Source: Cristatella mucedo (Eukaryota; Bryozoa; Phylactolaemata; Cristatellidae). Taken from it: DNA of 60,000 bases. This document shows, in pieces, positions 11,182 through 20,639 of the stretch (position 1 is its first letter; each line of letters starts with the position of its first letter). Under the pieces are notes generated by a model that was not told where the DNA came from, did no database searches, and saw only the letters and a list, made by a program, of their open reading frames with translations. Location of the stretch: positions 16,343,001 through 16,403,000 of the forward strand of contig WPIO01000001.1 of NCBI GenBank assembly GCA_009760855.2, given 5' to 3'. The position numbers and the translations under genes were made by a program.

Positions 11182-13614
11182 CCCCTCCCCCAGCCTACAG
11201 CTTGCCGTTCCGAGGTCTGGACCCACCAATCTCTCGTGTGTCCGGCTTCCTTGCCAGCTGGGCAGGCAGGCAGGCTGGCAGCCAGGCCAGTGCAAGCAAT
11301 CGCTGCTGCTGTTTGGCTATGGCATTCAACCATTGAGAGGCCCCACCGTTTCCCTTTCTTTTCGCAGAGAAAGGGGGCCGCCTGAGAAAGGCACTTCGTC
11401 GAGCTGTTACCTTGGCACTGATGGCTACCTGCTCATTTAGGCTGTTGTCTCACTAAATACAGGAGTGATGTTTTCACTCCTAATTAATTGTCCAAGGACC
11501 CGAGGCTCCCCGGTCCGGCAGCATTCTTGTAGCCACACCATCGAGGCCGGCTTACTTTTAAAGTTCCGTCCTTTGACCTGCGTGCTTTGACTGTCGGCCT
11601 AAGTGCTTCAGGTGACTGCCTGGCAGGGTCCCCATCGCCAGGCGACCGTAGCCGCTCGCCCCGCAGCCGCCTGCATTTCGTGTGCCCAGCAACGCTACAG
11701 TCTGCTGCTGCATCTGGACAGGAGGCTGCCTCACTTAAGCTGCTCTCAACCAATTTCGAACTAGGCAGCCGAGACCTCCAGTGGCAGCAGCAGCATCGGC
11801 CGGCGGGCGTAGCGCCACTATTCACACCAGGTGACAGCCTCGTCCAGACGGCACCGATTCTTCTCCATCCTCAGTCACCTTGCATCGGTGCAAAATGCCG
11901 TGTGGAAGAAATTTACGTTTAGAAACTATTACGTTGGAAGTCTATGGACTTTTGCACTCACGAATCACCTGCTCATTGCTCCGTCGGCTAAGCCGGTAGG
12001 CTGGTGCAGAAATTCTACCACAAAAGCAAGGCCTTTTTCTCGAGAGAGGTATGAACAGGAGCTAGAACGTCATGAGGATTCGGGTGGCCGGCGCGGGCAC
12101 CTGGGAGGGGGCCGATGGACTGCTCTAGGCTTCACGCGGGCTGAGCCCACCCACTCACCCCGAGGCTGGAAAAGAAGAGACTTCCTCTTCCAATGCTCGA
12201 AAAATCCCGAGCCACCGCTGCCAGCCTCAGCATCAGCTCGAGCATATGGCAAGTGTCTCCTGGCTGCACCGTTTCAGCCGAACCACCCGACGAGGGAGTA
12301 GGACGTGAGCAAATGCAAAAATCGAGGCCGCTTGTCGTTTGTGCATTAATCGATGCCAGCCCATCTGTAGAAATTAAAGTTACCTTTCCTCCCTCCTCGA
12401 AGTAGAGCTCGAGTGGGGTCGTGTGAATTTGCAAATTCCTTTCAATCTTCTTAGCCATGGCGGCTGGCAATTTCCTTATTTACTTCCACGTTAGCTCGAC
12501 CCCTGAGAGCTCGGCAACGATGCCCGCTCTCACCTGCAGAGCCAGCAGAGTTATTTCTCCTCTGGGCCTCGGCAAGCCAGCCACAGCTGAGCCGGCATGC
12601 TTGCTCTGAAGGCGTGTTGTCTTGCGGTCGGTTCCTTTTCAAGCTGGAGCTCGGTTCATGGTATACTGCTGTCGCTTGCTGGTGCTTGCCTAACAGCCTT
12701 CCCGTTGGCCAGAGCATGCCCAGGCAATGCGTACAATTGACATGCAGCGCAAGGTCACTTCAACTCTTCAGTGAACCGGAATTGGCATCCGTCGAGCTGG
12801 TCCTGCGTTTAGCAACCGTCCTGTCAACTTGTTCGTTGTCTGCAAGTGCAGCAGACTTGCCGAGTGCCAAGGCCCAATCCCTCTTCTCAATCGATCCGGC
12901 GATCGGGTGGGCAATCGCACATGGTGGGCTGCAGCAGCTGATCATGCATGTGAGTGCTGCAGCCGTTCAGTAGTAGCTGTACCGGGGATTTCAGCAGGCC
13001 GGACTTTGACCTGCCACTGGCCACCGCCATGTCAGCTACAGCTGGGGGGGGGGGCTACAGATCCCAGACTCCCTCCCACAGATCCCAGACTGTCTCCAGC
13101 CACTCCCCCTGCACTCCCTTTGGCCGTTGGTATCTGTGGCATGGCCACTACTGTCGATATCATGGGTACAGTGCAGCATTACCTATTCTTGTTTGCTAAT
13201 CTCAAAAATAATTATTCGGACTTCTAGGGTCTCAGCTGTGCCAAGTAGCCGGCTGATCAACATAATAAAGTGTGACCTGTCAATGAGTCGACGACATTTT
13301 TATGTGCTGAAGCAGTGGAAATGGTTGACCTCAAAGGCACGTCCTCCCATCCCGAAGCATCAGTCGTACCTTGTCACGGGGTAATGCAACAGAAGCACTG
13401 GGGGGGGGAGGGATGGCTCACTGCCTCACATAGACTTCTGCAGGGATGGCGGCAGGTGATTGATTGGTGGCTTACTGGCCTAGCTCTGCCAACCAAGGTT
13501 TGTTTACCGAGATAGAAATAGCAATCGCCTTAGCCATTTAGGACTCGTCTCATCTCGTAGCCACGATTAGAGCAGCGATGACAGTGCTTGATGGATGCAC
13601 GTGGGCACACACAT

Positions 13615-13679
<65 letters not shown>

Positions 13680-16600
13680 CGCAGGCACACACTCATTTAG
13701 AGAATGCACTGCATGAGCGAACTGGCATCAGTGGCCTGGCTCTGGTGTAATTTTTTGGTAACCGCATTTGCATGCTGACCTTCTGTATGTCACCCCTTAC
13801 CATATTATTCATTTTGTTTGTTTTTCAAGCATGATTTTACTTACCATTCAATTGCATTTCCCTTTGCAGCAAATGTAAAGCGCCTAGAAAGAGATTAAGT
13901 TCTCTGAGGGCACTTTATCAAGTGCATTATAATTATTATTATTATTATTACTATTATTATTATTGGTATCTCTTTTTAGCCCGAGGGTGAGGACGACCTG
14001 AAGAAGATCCAGCTGATGGAACTGGCCATCATGAATGGAACATACAGGGACAACACCAAGGCACTGATGGCTGCTCAACAAGCAGCCAACATGACGGCAG
14101 CTCGTAAGCAACCCCCTAATTACCATAGCCGGTCTCAGGAAGATTAATTGTAGCCTTGTCATTAGTTGCACCTCTGCTCTTCGGTGAGAATGTGGCAGAA
14201 TTTGGCAAGGTGCTGGAGGAACCACAAATGCCTGCTATGACCTTTGTTAATCGGGTGGTCTACGGTACGTTTGTCTAGTGGCTCTACCTATCGCACTGTC
14301 GAGTCGATTGCATCATGTAATGTACCGAATCTTGACCGAGATCGGCTGGTGAGTGCACTCCATTACAGCAAGAGCAAGTTCAGCCATCGTTTGTGCTTCT
14401 TTTGGAAAGGCTATCGGTCAGGCGGTGCTCAGTGAAAGCACATAAGGTCTGATACCGTCTGCATCTTTCGAGCTGTTCACACGGTCAGTTTGCTATGTCA
14501 GCCTTTGGAACTCGTCACTTAAGTGAGCAGCAAATGAGTGAATGCTGGAAGCAGCTCTAGGCAAAGAGAACTCTGTACAAGGCATCGTCATACGGTGGCC
14601 ATTCGGGAATTAAACACACCCCCTGCTAGGTCATTTGGACCTTTGTTTGTAAAAGCCACGAGCTTGATTATCTGGACTATGCTGGTTTGCTATTTTAAAC
14701 TGCCACGTGGGACTGGTAACCTCATTAGCCGGTGCTCCATTTAGGTCTGCATCATGCTCAATCGAGGCTTCACTGTATTCTCCTACGGTCTTGCTTTTGC
14801 AGATACTAGTAATAGAGTGACTGAAGACGTCAGCAGTAAGCCAGGGTGCTTGCAGCCGAGGTGGCAAGCGGTGGCAGCTCACAGTGGCGTCTCACACGGT
14901 GGTGCCTCGCTGCAGCTACTGCACCACTGCGGCTGCTGCGGCTGCTGCAATTGCTGGGTTGTTGGCCATTCAAACAGTTCCGATCTGATCTACTGCACTG
15001 CACAGTGCCCACTCTACACCATCGGGTGTGCATGACTGGAAGCTGGTCGCTCAGCGATCTTGCACGGTCGGCGACCTGCCTTTTCGTATCCTTGGGTCAG
15101 AAGCCATGAGGAGCCTCAGTGCATGCAATCAGACAGGTCAGGGGACATGGAGACTGGTTGGTTTACTCCCGGCTGGGGTAAAATAGAGTCCTTTGGGGGA
15201 TAATGAAGGCTAAAGAAAATGCGAATAACATTTCGAGGTGACTGTGCCCCATCTAATTTACAAGATCAACGAGAATTCCTAATTTTATCAAAATTAATTC
15301 TCCGTGACAATTGAGTGAAACGAAACCTTATCAAACAGATTCACTTTTGGCTAGTTCTTGGTAGTCAGCTATAATTTCACATGGGAAAAATAGATTTTGG
15401 GCACTGTCCAGAGAAGCTCCTCGATCCATATACTGGATAATTGTGCTGTTATCTGCGGCAGGTTCGTGTAGGGTATGCTACATGTTTCATCGTTCGTCTC
15501 CGTGGCAGCACAAACTAACTCGTTTCCATCGTCGTCAATCGGTAGTGTCGTCCTCTATGGGCGCCTATCTTTAACCCGTGCAGCTGTGCAAAGGCTCCTT
15601 CTGCTACATGCGTTTTACTCTAGGCTCTGGGCTCGAATGCAGCCTTGGCCCAAAATTCTTGCTAATGTAAAGTAAAGAGAAGTTATCGGCTGATTCAATG
15701 GCCTCATTTCTGTAGCACCAGAAGAGCCCGAGTGGCTTTGCCACTCTTGCAGCTGTCAATGCCTACTGCAGGGCTCGAACCGACGACTTTAAGATTGTAG
15801 TGTGGGCAACTTGCACCTTGCTAAGACCCAAGGAAGTACTAAGTAAGCGTGAGAGTCGACGACAGAGTTTTCGCAGGTCTCTGTCGGAGCTCTCTCTTTT
15901 AGCGGAGTACTTTCCGCGGCCTAGCTAAGGGGGCTACATGGGCAGAGGGAAGAGAAATGCCACATTTCAGTGTGCAATGCCGAAACTGGGCCTGCAGTTT
16001 TGGCAAAAGCAAGGATCACAAGCCAGCCCGGAGTAAGCCATCGAGGCCGAAACCAAGTAAAAGAGACTCGGCGGCAAAAACTGATCTTCGTTCGACACTG
16101 TTACGATGCTTGGCGTGCCTAGATTACTTGTGGGCCTTAAGAAAGAAGACACTTTGCCACTCTGCCCAATTTGTCCACCCTCCCCCCCCCCCAATTCACC
16201 ACCGCCGGCTGCTTTGCTGCTGCTGGTTGCTGCACTGCTGCTGCTGCTGCTGGTGCTGGCACGGGTACGAGGTGCAGCTGGTATAGAGATGAGCCAATTT
16301 CTCACCGGTGCTCAGCCGCGCTCGGGGCACCGGGTCTGCCATGCTTGGCAGCAAGGCTGGGACGTGCGGCACGTGCAGAGTCGAGCCTCGACGTCGTCGT
16401 CGTCCTTATCGGTATCTGTAGCATCGCCGCTTTGCCTTGTAGTCGCCGGCTTTCCCTACATGGCCGATGCAGCTGCTGCACAGGCCTGCCTCAACCAGGC
16501 TCATATGCAAGGTACGTGCGGCGTTAGTGCCACCTGATAGCCGCTGCCTGCCACAAGGGCAGAGCATCGGCAGGCGTCGTGCACCCGTCCGCATGGTCGG

Positions 16601-17048
16601 CCGTCGATAGTCAGCCCATTGTGTCACCTTCCTGTCCTTTGCAGACCTTCAGCAGAGGATGCTCGGCCCTCCGCTCACCATTCACCCGCAGCAGGCGGCC
16701 GCGATAACGGCCAGCTTTCGGGCAGCCGCCGCGGCCGCCGCCGGCATGCACTCTCCGTCGGCGGCGGCCGCGGCAGCCGGCACGCCGCTCATCCTCTCGC
16801 CGAGGCAGGCTGGTGCGCCGCACCTGCCGTCCCCGATGTCACCCGTGGCCTACATGAGCCATGCCGGCCCCGGCGGCATGCCACCGCTAGTGGCGGCTGG
16901 CCACTCGGATGCTCCTGGCGCCTCCGCTGGTCTGTTCTACGCAGTGCCAGACTACGGGCACTACGGGTTTCCTGCGCCGACGCTAATTGACTATCCAGTC
17001 ATGGAACCCTCTGCAGCCGGTATGTCTGTCATGTCCTATGTGCGCTAG
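5302..17048 (+). CDS. QKI: Quaking/HOW STAR-family KH RNA-binding protein (complete gene)
   Basis: Join 5302-5425, 7322-7446, 8412-8528, 9182-9325, 13980-14103, 14166-14264, 16443-16511, 16645-17048: 401 codons plus TAG. The Qua1 dimerisation helix is at residues 13-42 ([21 protein letters not shown]). The maxi-KH domain spans about 75-180 with the GRILGPRG loop (88-95) and IRGKGS (111-116). Qua2 is about 171-198, including [19 protein letters not shown] low-complexity tail follows with poly-Ala and a Tyr-rich [15 protein letters not shown] block like vertebrate TSILEYPIEPSGVLG. The KH exon sizes, 117 and 144 bp, equal those I recall for vertebrate QKI. Known family members bind ACUAAY-type elements and control splicing, stability and translation, often in muscle and glia. 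The start ATG has a strong context (GGCCATGG). The C-terminus is probably alternatively spliced. Confidence 0.92.
5838..5955 (+). repeat. (CT)n-rich microsatellite
   Basis: CT dinucleotides are interrupted by CCCT and GCCC variants. In the QKI transcript this is a pyrimidine-only tract in intron 1. Confidence 0.95.
6210..6250. other. GC-rich 19-bp foldback with 3-nt loop
   Basis: Arms 6210-6228 and 6232-6250 are reverse complements except for one G:T position; the loop is CTG (6229-6231). It lies in QKI intron 1. Confidence 0.85.
6283..6304 (+). repeat. (CCTG)n short tandem repeat
   Basis: Five CCTG units follow GCAG. Confidence 0.9.
6494..6550 (+). repeat. (CCG)n trinucleotide repeat
   Basis: About 18 uninterrupted CCG units lie in QKI intron 1 inside the CpG island. 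Poly-Arg frames drawn across it are artefacts. Confidence 0.97.
7322..7446 (+). CDS. QKI: QKI exon 2 (linker into KH)
   Basis: The acceptor is CTTTTTAG and the donor GAC|GTAAGT. It completes Glu42 and encodes [23 protein letters not shown] and [14 protein letters not shown]. The [14 protein letters not shown] linker is closer to the HOW pattern than to vertebrate QKI. Confidence 0.93.
7447..8411 (+). other. QKI intron 2
   Basis: This 965-bp intron contains a CT array at 7636-7682. I see no further exon or named repeat in it. Confidence 0.7.
7636..7682 (+). repeat. (CT)n microsatellite
   Basis: CTCTCG and CT units form a pyrimidine-rich run on the sense strand of QKI intron 2. Confidence 0.9.
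8412..8528 (+). CDS. QKI: QKI exon 3 (KH core)
   Basis: The exon has 117 bp, acceptor CGCTGCAG and donor AAG|GTCAGT. It encodes [30 protein letters not shown] and SMRDKKK, the RNA-contacting GxxG-type loop region of the maxi-KH domain. Confidence 0.95.
8594..8762 (-). mobile_element. tRNA-derived SINE
   Basis: Read on the - strand: GTCTTAGCCCAGAGGTGAGG (A-box region), GGGTTCGAGTCCTGCAG (B box) and a diverged body ending GAATCAGCAG-ACATTTACTTT. It is the same family as the copies at 34296 and 46764. Confidence 0.75.
8767..8838 (+). repeat. (GT)n microsatellite
   Basis: A GT array with GCTT and TTT interruptions in QKI intron 3, immediately beside the SINE head. Confidence 0.95.
9182..9325 (+). 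CDS. QKI: QKI exon 4 (KH C-terminal part)
   Basis: The exon has 144 bp, acceptor TGTTTAG and donor GCC|GTAAGT. It encodes [38 protein letters not shown] and VKKLLVPA, matching the KH end and the start of Qua2. Confidence 0.95.
9686..9755 (+). repeat. (GT)n microsatellite
   Basis: GT array with GC and CGCG interruptions. A diffuse purine/pyrimidine-alternating GTGCATGC-rich zone continues to about 10000. Confidence 0.93.
10346..10635 (+). repeat. (CT)n long microsatellite
   Basis: Nearly 290 bp of CT with CCCT variants. On the QKI sense strand it is an almost pure pyrimidine tract. Confidence 0.97.
11106..11180 (+). repeat. (CT)n microsatellite
   Basis: Uninterrupted TC repeat of about 75 bp, followed by CCTCCCCCTCCCC. 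Confidence 0.97.
13616..13690 (+). repeat. (CA)n microsatellite
   Basis: CA array ending in GCACACACGCAGGCACACAC. Confidence 0.95.
13765..13965 (+). mobile_element. L2-type LINE 3' end
   Basis: It contains the family's 3' UTR (GTATGTCACCCCTTACCAT, TTTGCAGCAAATGTAAAGCG) and the terminal tail CCTAGAAAGAGATTAAGTTC, then an ATT repeat. The repeat ends within about 15 bases of the QKI exon 5 acceptor, so the acceptor's pyrimidine tract directly follows the LINE tail. Confidence 0.85.
13980..14103 (+). CDS. QKI: QKI exon 5 (Qua2)
   Basis: The acceptor is CTTTTTAG and the donor CTC|GTAAGC. It encodes [40 protein letters not shown] and A, plus one base. NGTYRD is the family signature ending Qua2. 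Confidence 0.94.
14166..14264 (+). CDS. QKI: QKI exon 6, probable cassette exon
   Basis: A 99-bp open segment lies between acceptor TGTCATTAG and donor ACG|GTACGT, 62 bp after exon 5. Both junctions are phase 1, so it can be included or skipped without a frame change. It encodes [20 protein letters not shown] and [14 protein letters not shown] do not recognise this segment in other QKI/HOW proteins; support is the open frame, both splice sites and the phase. Confidence 0.5.
14265..16442 (+). other. QKI intron 6
   Basis: The 2178-bp intron carries a reverse SINE at 15661-15833. The rest shows no named repeat. GCTGCTGC-rich stretches occur near 14900-14960 and 16210-16260. Confidence 0.6.
15661..15833 (-). 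mobile_element. tRNA-derived SINE
   Basis: On the - strand: GGGTCTTAGCAAGGTGCAAG head, GGTTCGAGCCCTGCAG B box, then the diverged body, and a 3' end with GAATCAGCCG before CTTTACTTTAC. Confidence 0.7.
16443..16511 (+). CDS. QKI: QKI exon 7 (Ala-rich linker)
   Basis: A 69-bp phase 1-1 exon lies between acceptor TTGCCTTGTAG and donor AAG|GTACGT. It encodes [20 protein letters not shown] and MQ. An alternative in-frame acceptor (TATCTGTAG, ending 16421) would add seven residues. Confidence 0.65.
16645..17048 (+). CDS. QKI: QKI exon 8 (C-terminal, stop)
   Basis: The acceptor is GTCCTTTGCAG; the exon encodes 133 residues after the split Asp and ends at TAG. Features are [20 protein letters not shown], two poly-Ala runs, [11 protein letters not shown] and [20 protein letters not shown] followed by [11 protein letters not shown]. 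The last residues MSVMSYVR lie beyond a good internal donor (CCG|GTATGT at 17020), so they may be a read-through end. Confidence 0.85.
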
Positions 17049-18620
17049 GGGCAGCGCTGACGAAACCCTTCGGATGTCGACAATCTGCAGCAAGGCTCAC
17101 TCGTTTGCCGTCGCTGTCGCTGATGCCTGGACGAGAGCAAGTGCAGACAGCCCAGTGCCGCAGACAGCAGCAGCTCTCTCTCTCTCCGTTTGGTGCGGCT
17201 GCAGTATGGCGGCTGCCACTGCCTCCGCTGCTGCTACCGATAGTTTTTATGCACTTAGTTTTTCGCTATTTTTATTTACGAATGTTTTACGAGCATGTTT
17301 CGGCACAGATTAGACCGCGAAATCTCTGCCGTTCGGGGAGCAATGACGACACTCAGTGCTGCCAGCCAGTTCTCGTGGGCCGTTTGCTTGCATTCACCGA
17401 AGACTGACAGCGAGCAGCGGCCGGAAGCATTATTATAGCCATTAGCCATGGTGCTCGAGCAATGGAGGGACTGTTGCAGTAGCTGCAACGGCTGCTGCGG
17501 CTGTTGCCACTACCACCACTGCACGTTTTCCGGCATCGGCTTTGATGCGCCAGCCTGTGATACAATACTCTTAGCTACATCTTGAATCTTGCCGGAAGTG
17601 AAGGTGGCTGGCTCGAAGGGACAAAAAACACGACCGCAACGGCTGCCAAACAGCTGCACGGCTCTGCATGATTGGATAGCCAAAGGCTGTTGACCCGCCC
17701 AGATCGTCGTGATCCGAATCTGGCTGCATGCAATCAGCAGGCCATCGTGTCTTTTGCGTGTCGTTGGCAACGCTTGGCCGGATGGCGGCGCTACAAGCCT
17801 GTGAGCGATCATTGCAGGTCCGCTGCCAAAGGCACGACGTCACGCGGCTGCTGCCATGCGTCCATACCATCGCATGTGAGGCTGCATGTCTGCTGTGCAT
17901 TTTGAGGAGGTTAGTGCTCCGCTGCAGTGTTGCCCGTGCACGAACTAGGCTGCAGTCTCGCTGCTGCTGCAAAGTGAAGCAGCAGCAGCGAGACTGCAGC
18001 CGGGCTGCTCCTGGCAGCAGCTCCTCTTAGAAAAGAAGGAGGCGCATTCTGGAACGTTCGTCTCAGCAGTGCTAGAGTGCGAAGACGACTCCTCCAAAAT
18101 TGTTAAAGGGAATTCTCACTTTTTGTTGCTGCCTCCTTTTTAAGCAGCACGTGCCGAGCACGGTTTGGATATGGTTTCTTGTTCGGTGCATCTCCCTCGA
18201 ATTCATTTTGTCGTAGGATTACGTGATTTATTATTAGCATTAGCGGTATTATCGGCAGTATTCGTAGGTGCCATTGTGCCAGCAGCAGTGTGCTGCTATT
18301 TGCATCTGTTGAGTTTCACGAGTTCTATACAAGCCGCAACGCCTCCAAGAACTCGGCACGCCAGCCATGCGCACACGAGGTGCTCCTCTCTCGGTGCTCG
18401 GTCTAGCTGCTCCTTGCCTTGCAACCGTACCAGTCAGTCACGTGCTGGCCCGTGACGGCCAAGCGCGGCAGGTGCGAGGAGAGAGAGAGTGAGCAAGCGA
18501 GTGAGCTCGCGCGCTGGGGCTGCGAGCAAAAGCCTCGCGACGATGCGCCGGATCAGCTGACAGCCAGCAAAGCTCGGCCTTTCGATGGAAATAAATTGAA
18601 GCGACGACCTGGCAATTCGT
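17049..18620 (+). other. QKI: Probable QKI 3' UTR / downstream region
   Basis: The DNA after the stop is unique-looking, with no SINE or LINE. The first AATAAA is at 18590-18595, followed by a GT-rich stretch (TTCGTTGGTTGC), a plausible poly(A) site giving a 3' UTR of about 1.57 kb. It contains CTG-rich segments and the 23-bp hairpin at 17948-18001. Confidence 0.45.
17948..18001. other. Perfect 23-bp hairpin, 8-nt loop
   Basis: Arms 17948-17970 and 17979-18001 are exact reverse complements; the loop is AAAGTGAA. The arms contain CTGCAGTCTCGCTGCTGCTG. A second small stem (GCTGCT...AGCAGC, 18004-18021) follows. Confidence 0.9.
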
Positions 18621-20160
18621 TGGTTGCAAGCTTTGTTTCGCCCAGCGCTCGCTCGCAGGGCTCATCGGCGCAGCCCGCCGCTCTCTGCACTCCTGCGCTG
18701 CTGCTGCCGCCGCCTGCCTCGATGCTGGCTCGATGCTACCGCATGATGCCACTGCAACGCCTCGTGCTCTCGCTGAGCATAGCAGCCGCCTGCTGGAGCC
18801 GGTCGCTCACTTTACCTCGACTGACCGCTTGTAGGCCGCCGCCGGCGCAGCAAGGACGAACTAACGCTTGCAATCGTTTCTCTGAACCCTGAGCGAGACC
18901 CAATGCCGGACTAACCTCACAATGCAAAGCACTCGTTGGGGGGCACCTGACACTCAACGAGGAAGAAATGGTGCCGTCGATCACGTGAGCCGTGCCCTGC
19001 TCTGTGCACTGCTTGCTGTGGCGACCGGGAAGCGCCTGCAGTGGCACCGGGCACGCTAACCAGCTAACACCTGGCTGCCCTGCCGCCAGGCTGGAATCCG
19101 GCATCTGGAATCGTTGTTGATGGACTCGGTCGCAGTCATGAAACACGTCGGCAGCAGCGGTCCGACCGAGTTTGTGCGGAGGAGACGGTAGTACGTGGCA
19201 AAAGCATTCCATCATGCACGGCTTCTTTATATACTGACGGCCTGTCGACGTTTTTCAGTGCTGTTCGCTCTTGTAACCTCTCTACATCGGTGGATGGGTG
19301 ACAGCACAGCTGTGGCTTGCCGATGTGAGTGTGCCGATGCGGTATTTGTTTGTGTACTTGCCGCTCCTGTGCTGCTTTGCTCATTACCTGCTGGTCGATT
19401 TTGACCTGCCGCTAACTCTTGCCCGATGGTCCACCCGGCCTGTCTGCTGCTGAGGTTATGTACTGACCCAGTGCCTCATTCCTTACCGAAGCATATTCTG
19501 TGCACACAGATGGCTAACCGCCTCACTTGGCATCTCCATGCATTCCAAATCCCATGCTGTACTTGCTTGAATGACTGTGATGTGAGGAAACCAAACAGCT
19601 TGTGCTAGCTGCTGTTGTCATCGATGCCTGTTGGTCGTAACGAGTGGCCAGCCAAAAGCCTATTTGTGCGTTGTCTTCCGCAGCAAAGCTCAGCCTCTGT
19701 GCAGGCTTGGTCTCTCTTGAATACTCAGACGTGACTTCGTACAGTATCTTATGTCCGCTTTGATCCGCGGGCTCACAATCAGCAGGCACGCTTGGCTTTG
19801 CGCCACCTTTGCCACCCCTGCCTACCTGCCTGCCTAATGCGCTTGTTGTACAATGCTAACCATCGGAGTCAGTGGCTCTCACTTAACGTCAGTCACGATC
19901 GAGCTCCGATACGTCGGCCGCTGGTTGCTCGGCTTTGCTCTTCACTCGTGTTGGCGTAGCCAGCCATCGTTTAAGATGACGCCACCTCACTGTTTTGGGC
20001 TCTAACCCGTAGGGCTTAGATTTTCTGCTTAGTTTACCGACAGCAACTGCAGTGTAGCATTGTCTGTCTGACCAGATCGTGTCGCACGGAAGTCGCCTAC
20101 AGATCGTGTCGCACGGAAGTCGCCTCAGCAGCTTGTTTGCTTGTTGCTGGTGTCGTGCGT
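18621..20160. other. Unassigned unique DNA downstream of QKI
   Basis: No gene or named repeat is recognised. A cluster of TAAC-containing motifs resembling QKI sites lies at 18860-19068, and a 27-bp tandem duplication at 20074-20125. Confidence 0.4.
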
Positions 20161-20164
20161 TTGG

Positions 20165-20638
20165 TCATGACAGATGCCAAGCCCACGGGGATGCTGAGGT
20201 CCTGGCACGACCAACATGTAGTTGTGGGCCTCGTTTCGAGGTCGATAAGAGAGTTAGGCACGCCCAATTATCGAAGATCCGGCGATCGAGATCGTGCAAC
20301 GTTGTCATGAGACTCGGCCACTGTGTTAAAACATCAGGAGCTGTACAGCGTGTATCTGTTGTTATTGAGTCGAATGGTAAAAACTGCATAACATCGGCCT
20401 TCGATACGATCTCGATTGTCACCAGCTTCAAATCACGACCCATCAGAAAAAAATAAGAAGTGTGGTGGCATTCGGACAGTTGAAATGGTAGCAAGCAGGA
20501 CAGAAGGCAACAAAGTGAAAAGAGTCGGCCGGCAAGGAAACGCTTGAGTAGGTAGCTGGGGATGAGATGTCGTTTCCAAAGGATTTCGGGAGTGAGTCGG
20601 GGGGGGGGTCGAGGAGAGGGCGTAAATATGCACCTCAA
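20165..20638 (-). pseudogene. Open frame, possible BEL/Pao-like retroelement remnant
   Basis: A 157-codon frame on the - strand includes TAPDVLTQWPSLMTTLHDLD. This recalls the region after the protease in Pao-type polyproteins, where a W-P-x-L motif precedes an Asp and a hydrophobic LLxG-like strand. The LLxG match is not convincing and no LTR, RT or integrase is seen nearby. It could be a chance frame. Confidence 0.2.
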
Positions 20639-20639
20639 G

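Larger units (their letters stand above)
9326..13979 (+). other. QKI intron 4
   Basis: This 4654-bp intron holds GT (9686-9755), CT (10346-10635 and 11106-11180) and CA (13616-13690) arrays and an L2 3' end (13765-13965) next to the exon 5 acceptor. Unique-looking GC-moderate DNA at 10640-13500 has many chance frames; I recognise no exon. Confidence 0.65.

Noticed and set aside
13616-13690. CRISPR-like or satellite array
   Set aside because: Simple CA dinucleotide repeat; no spacers.
18419-18892. Frame containing PYQS, considered as QKI C-terminal exon
   Set aside because: Not preceded by His and not followed by Arg; no suitable acceptor in phase.
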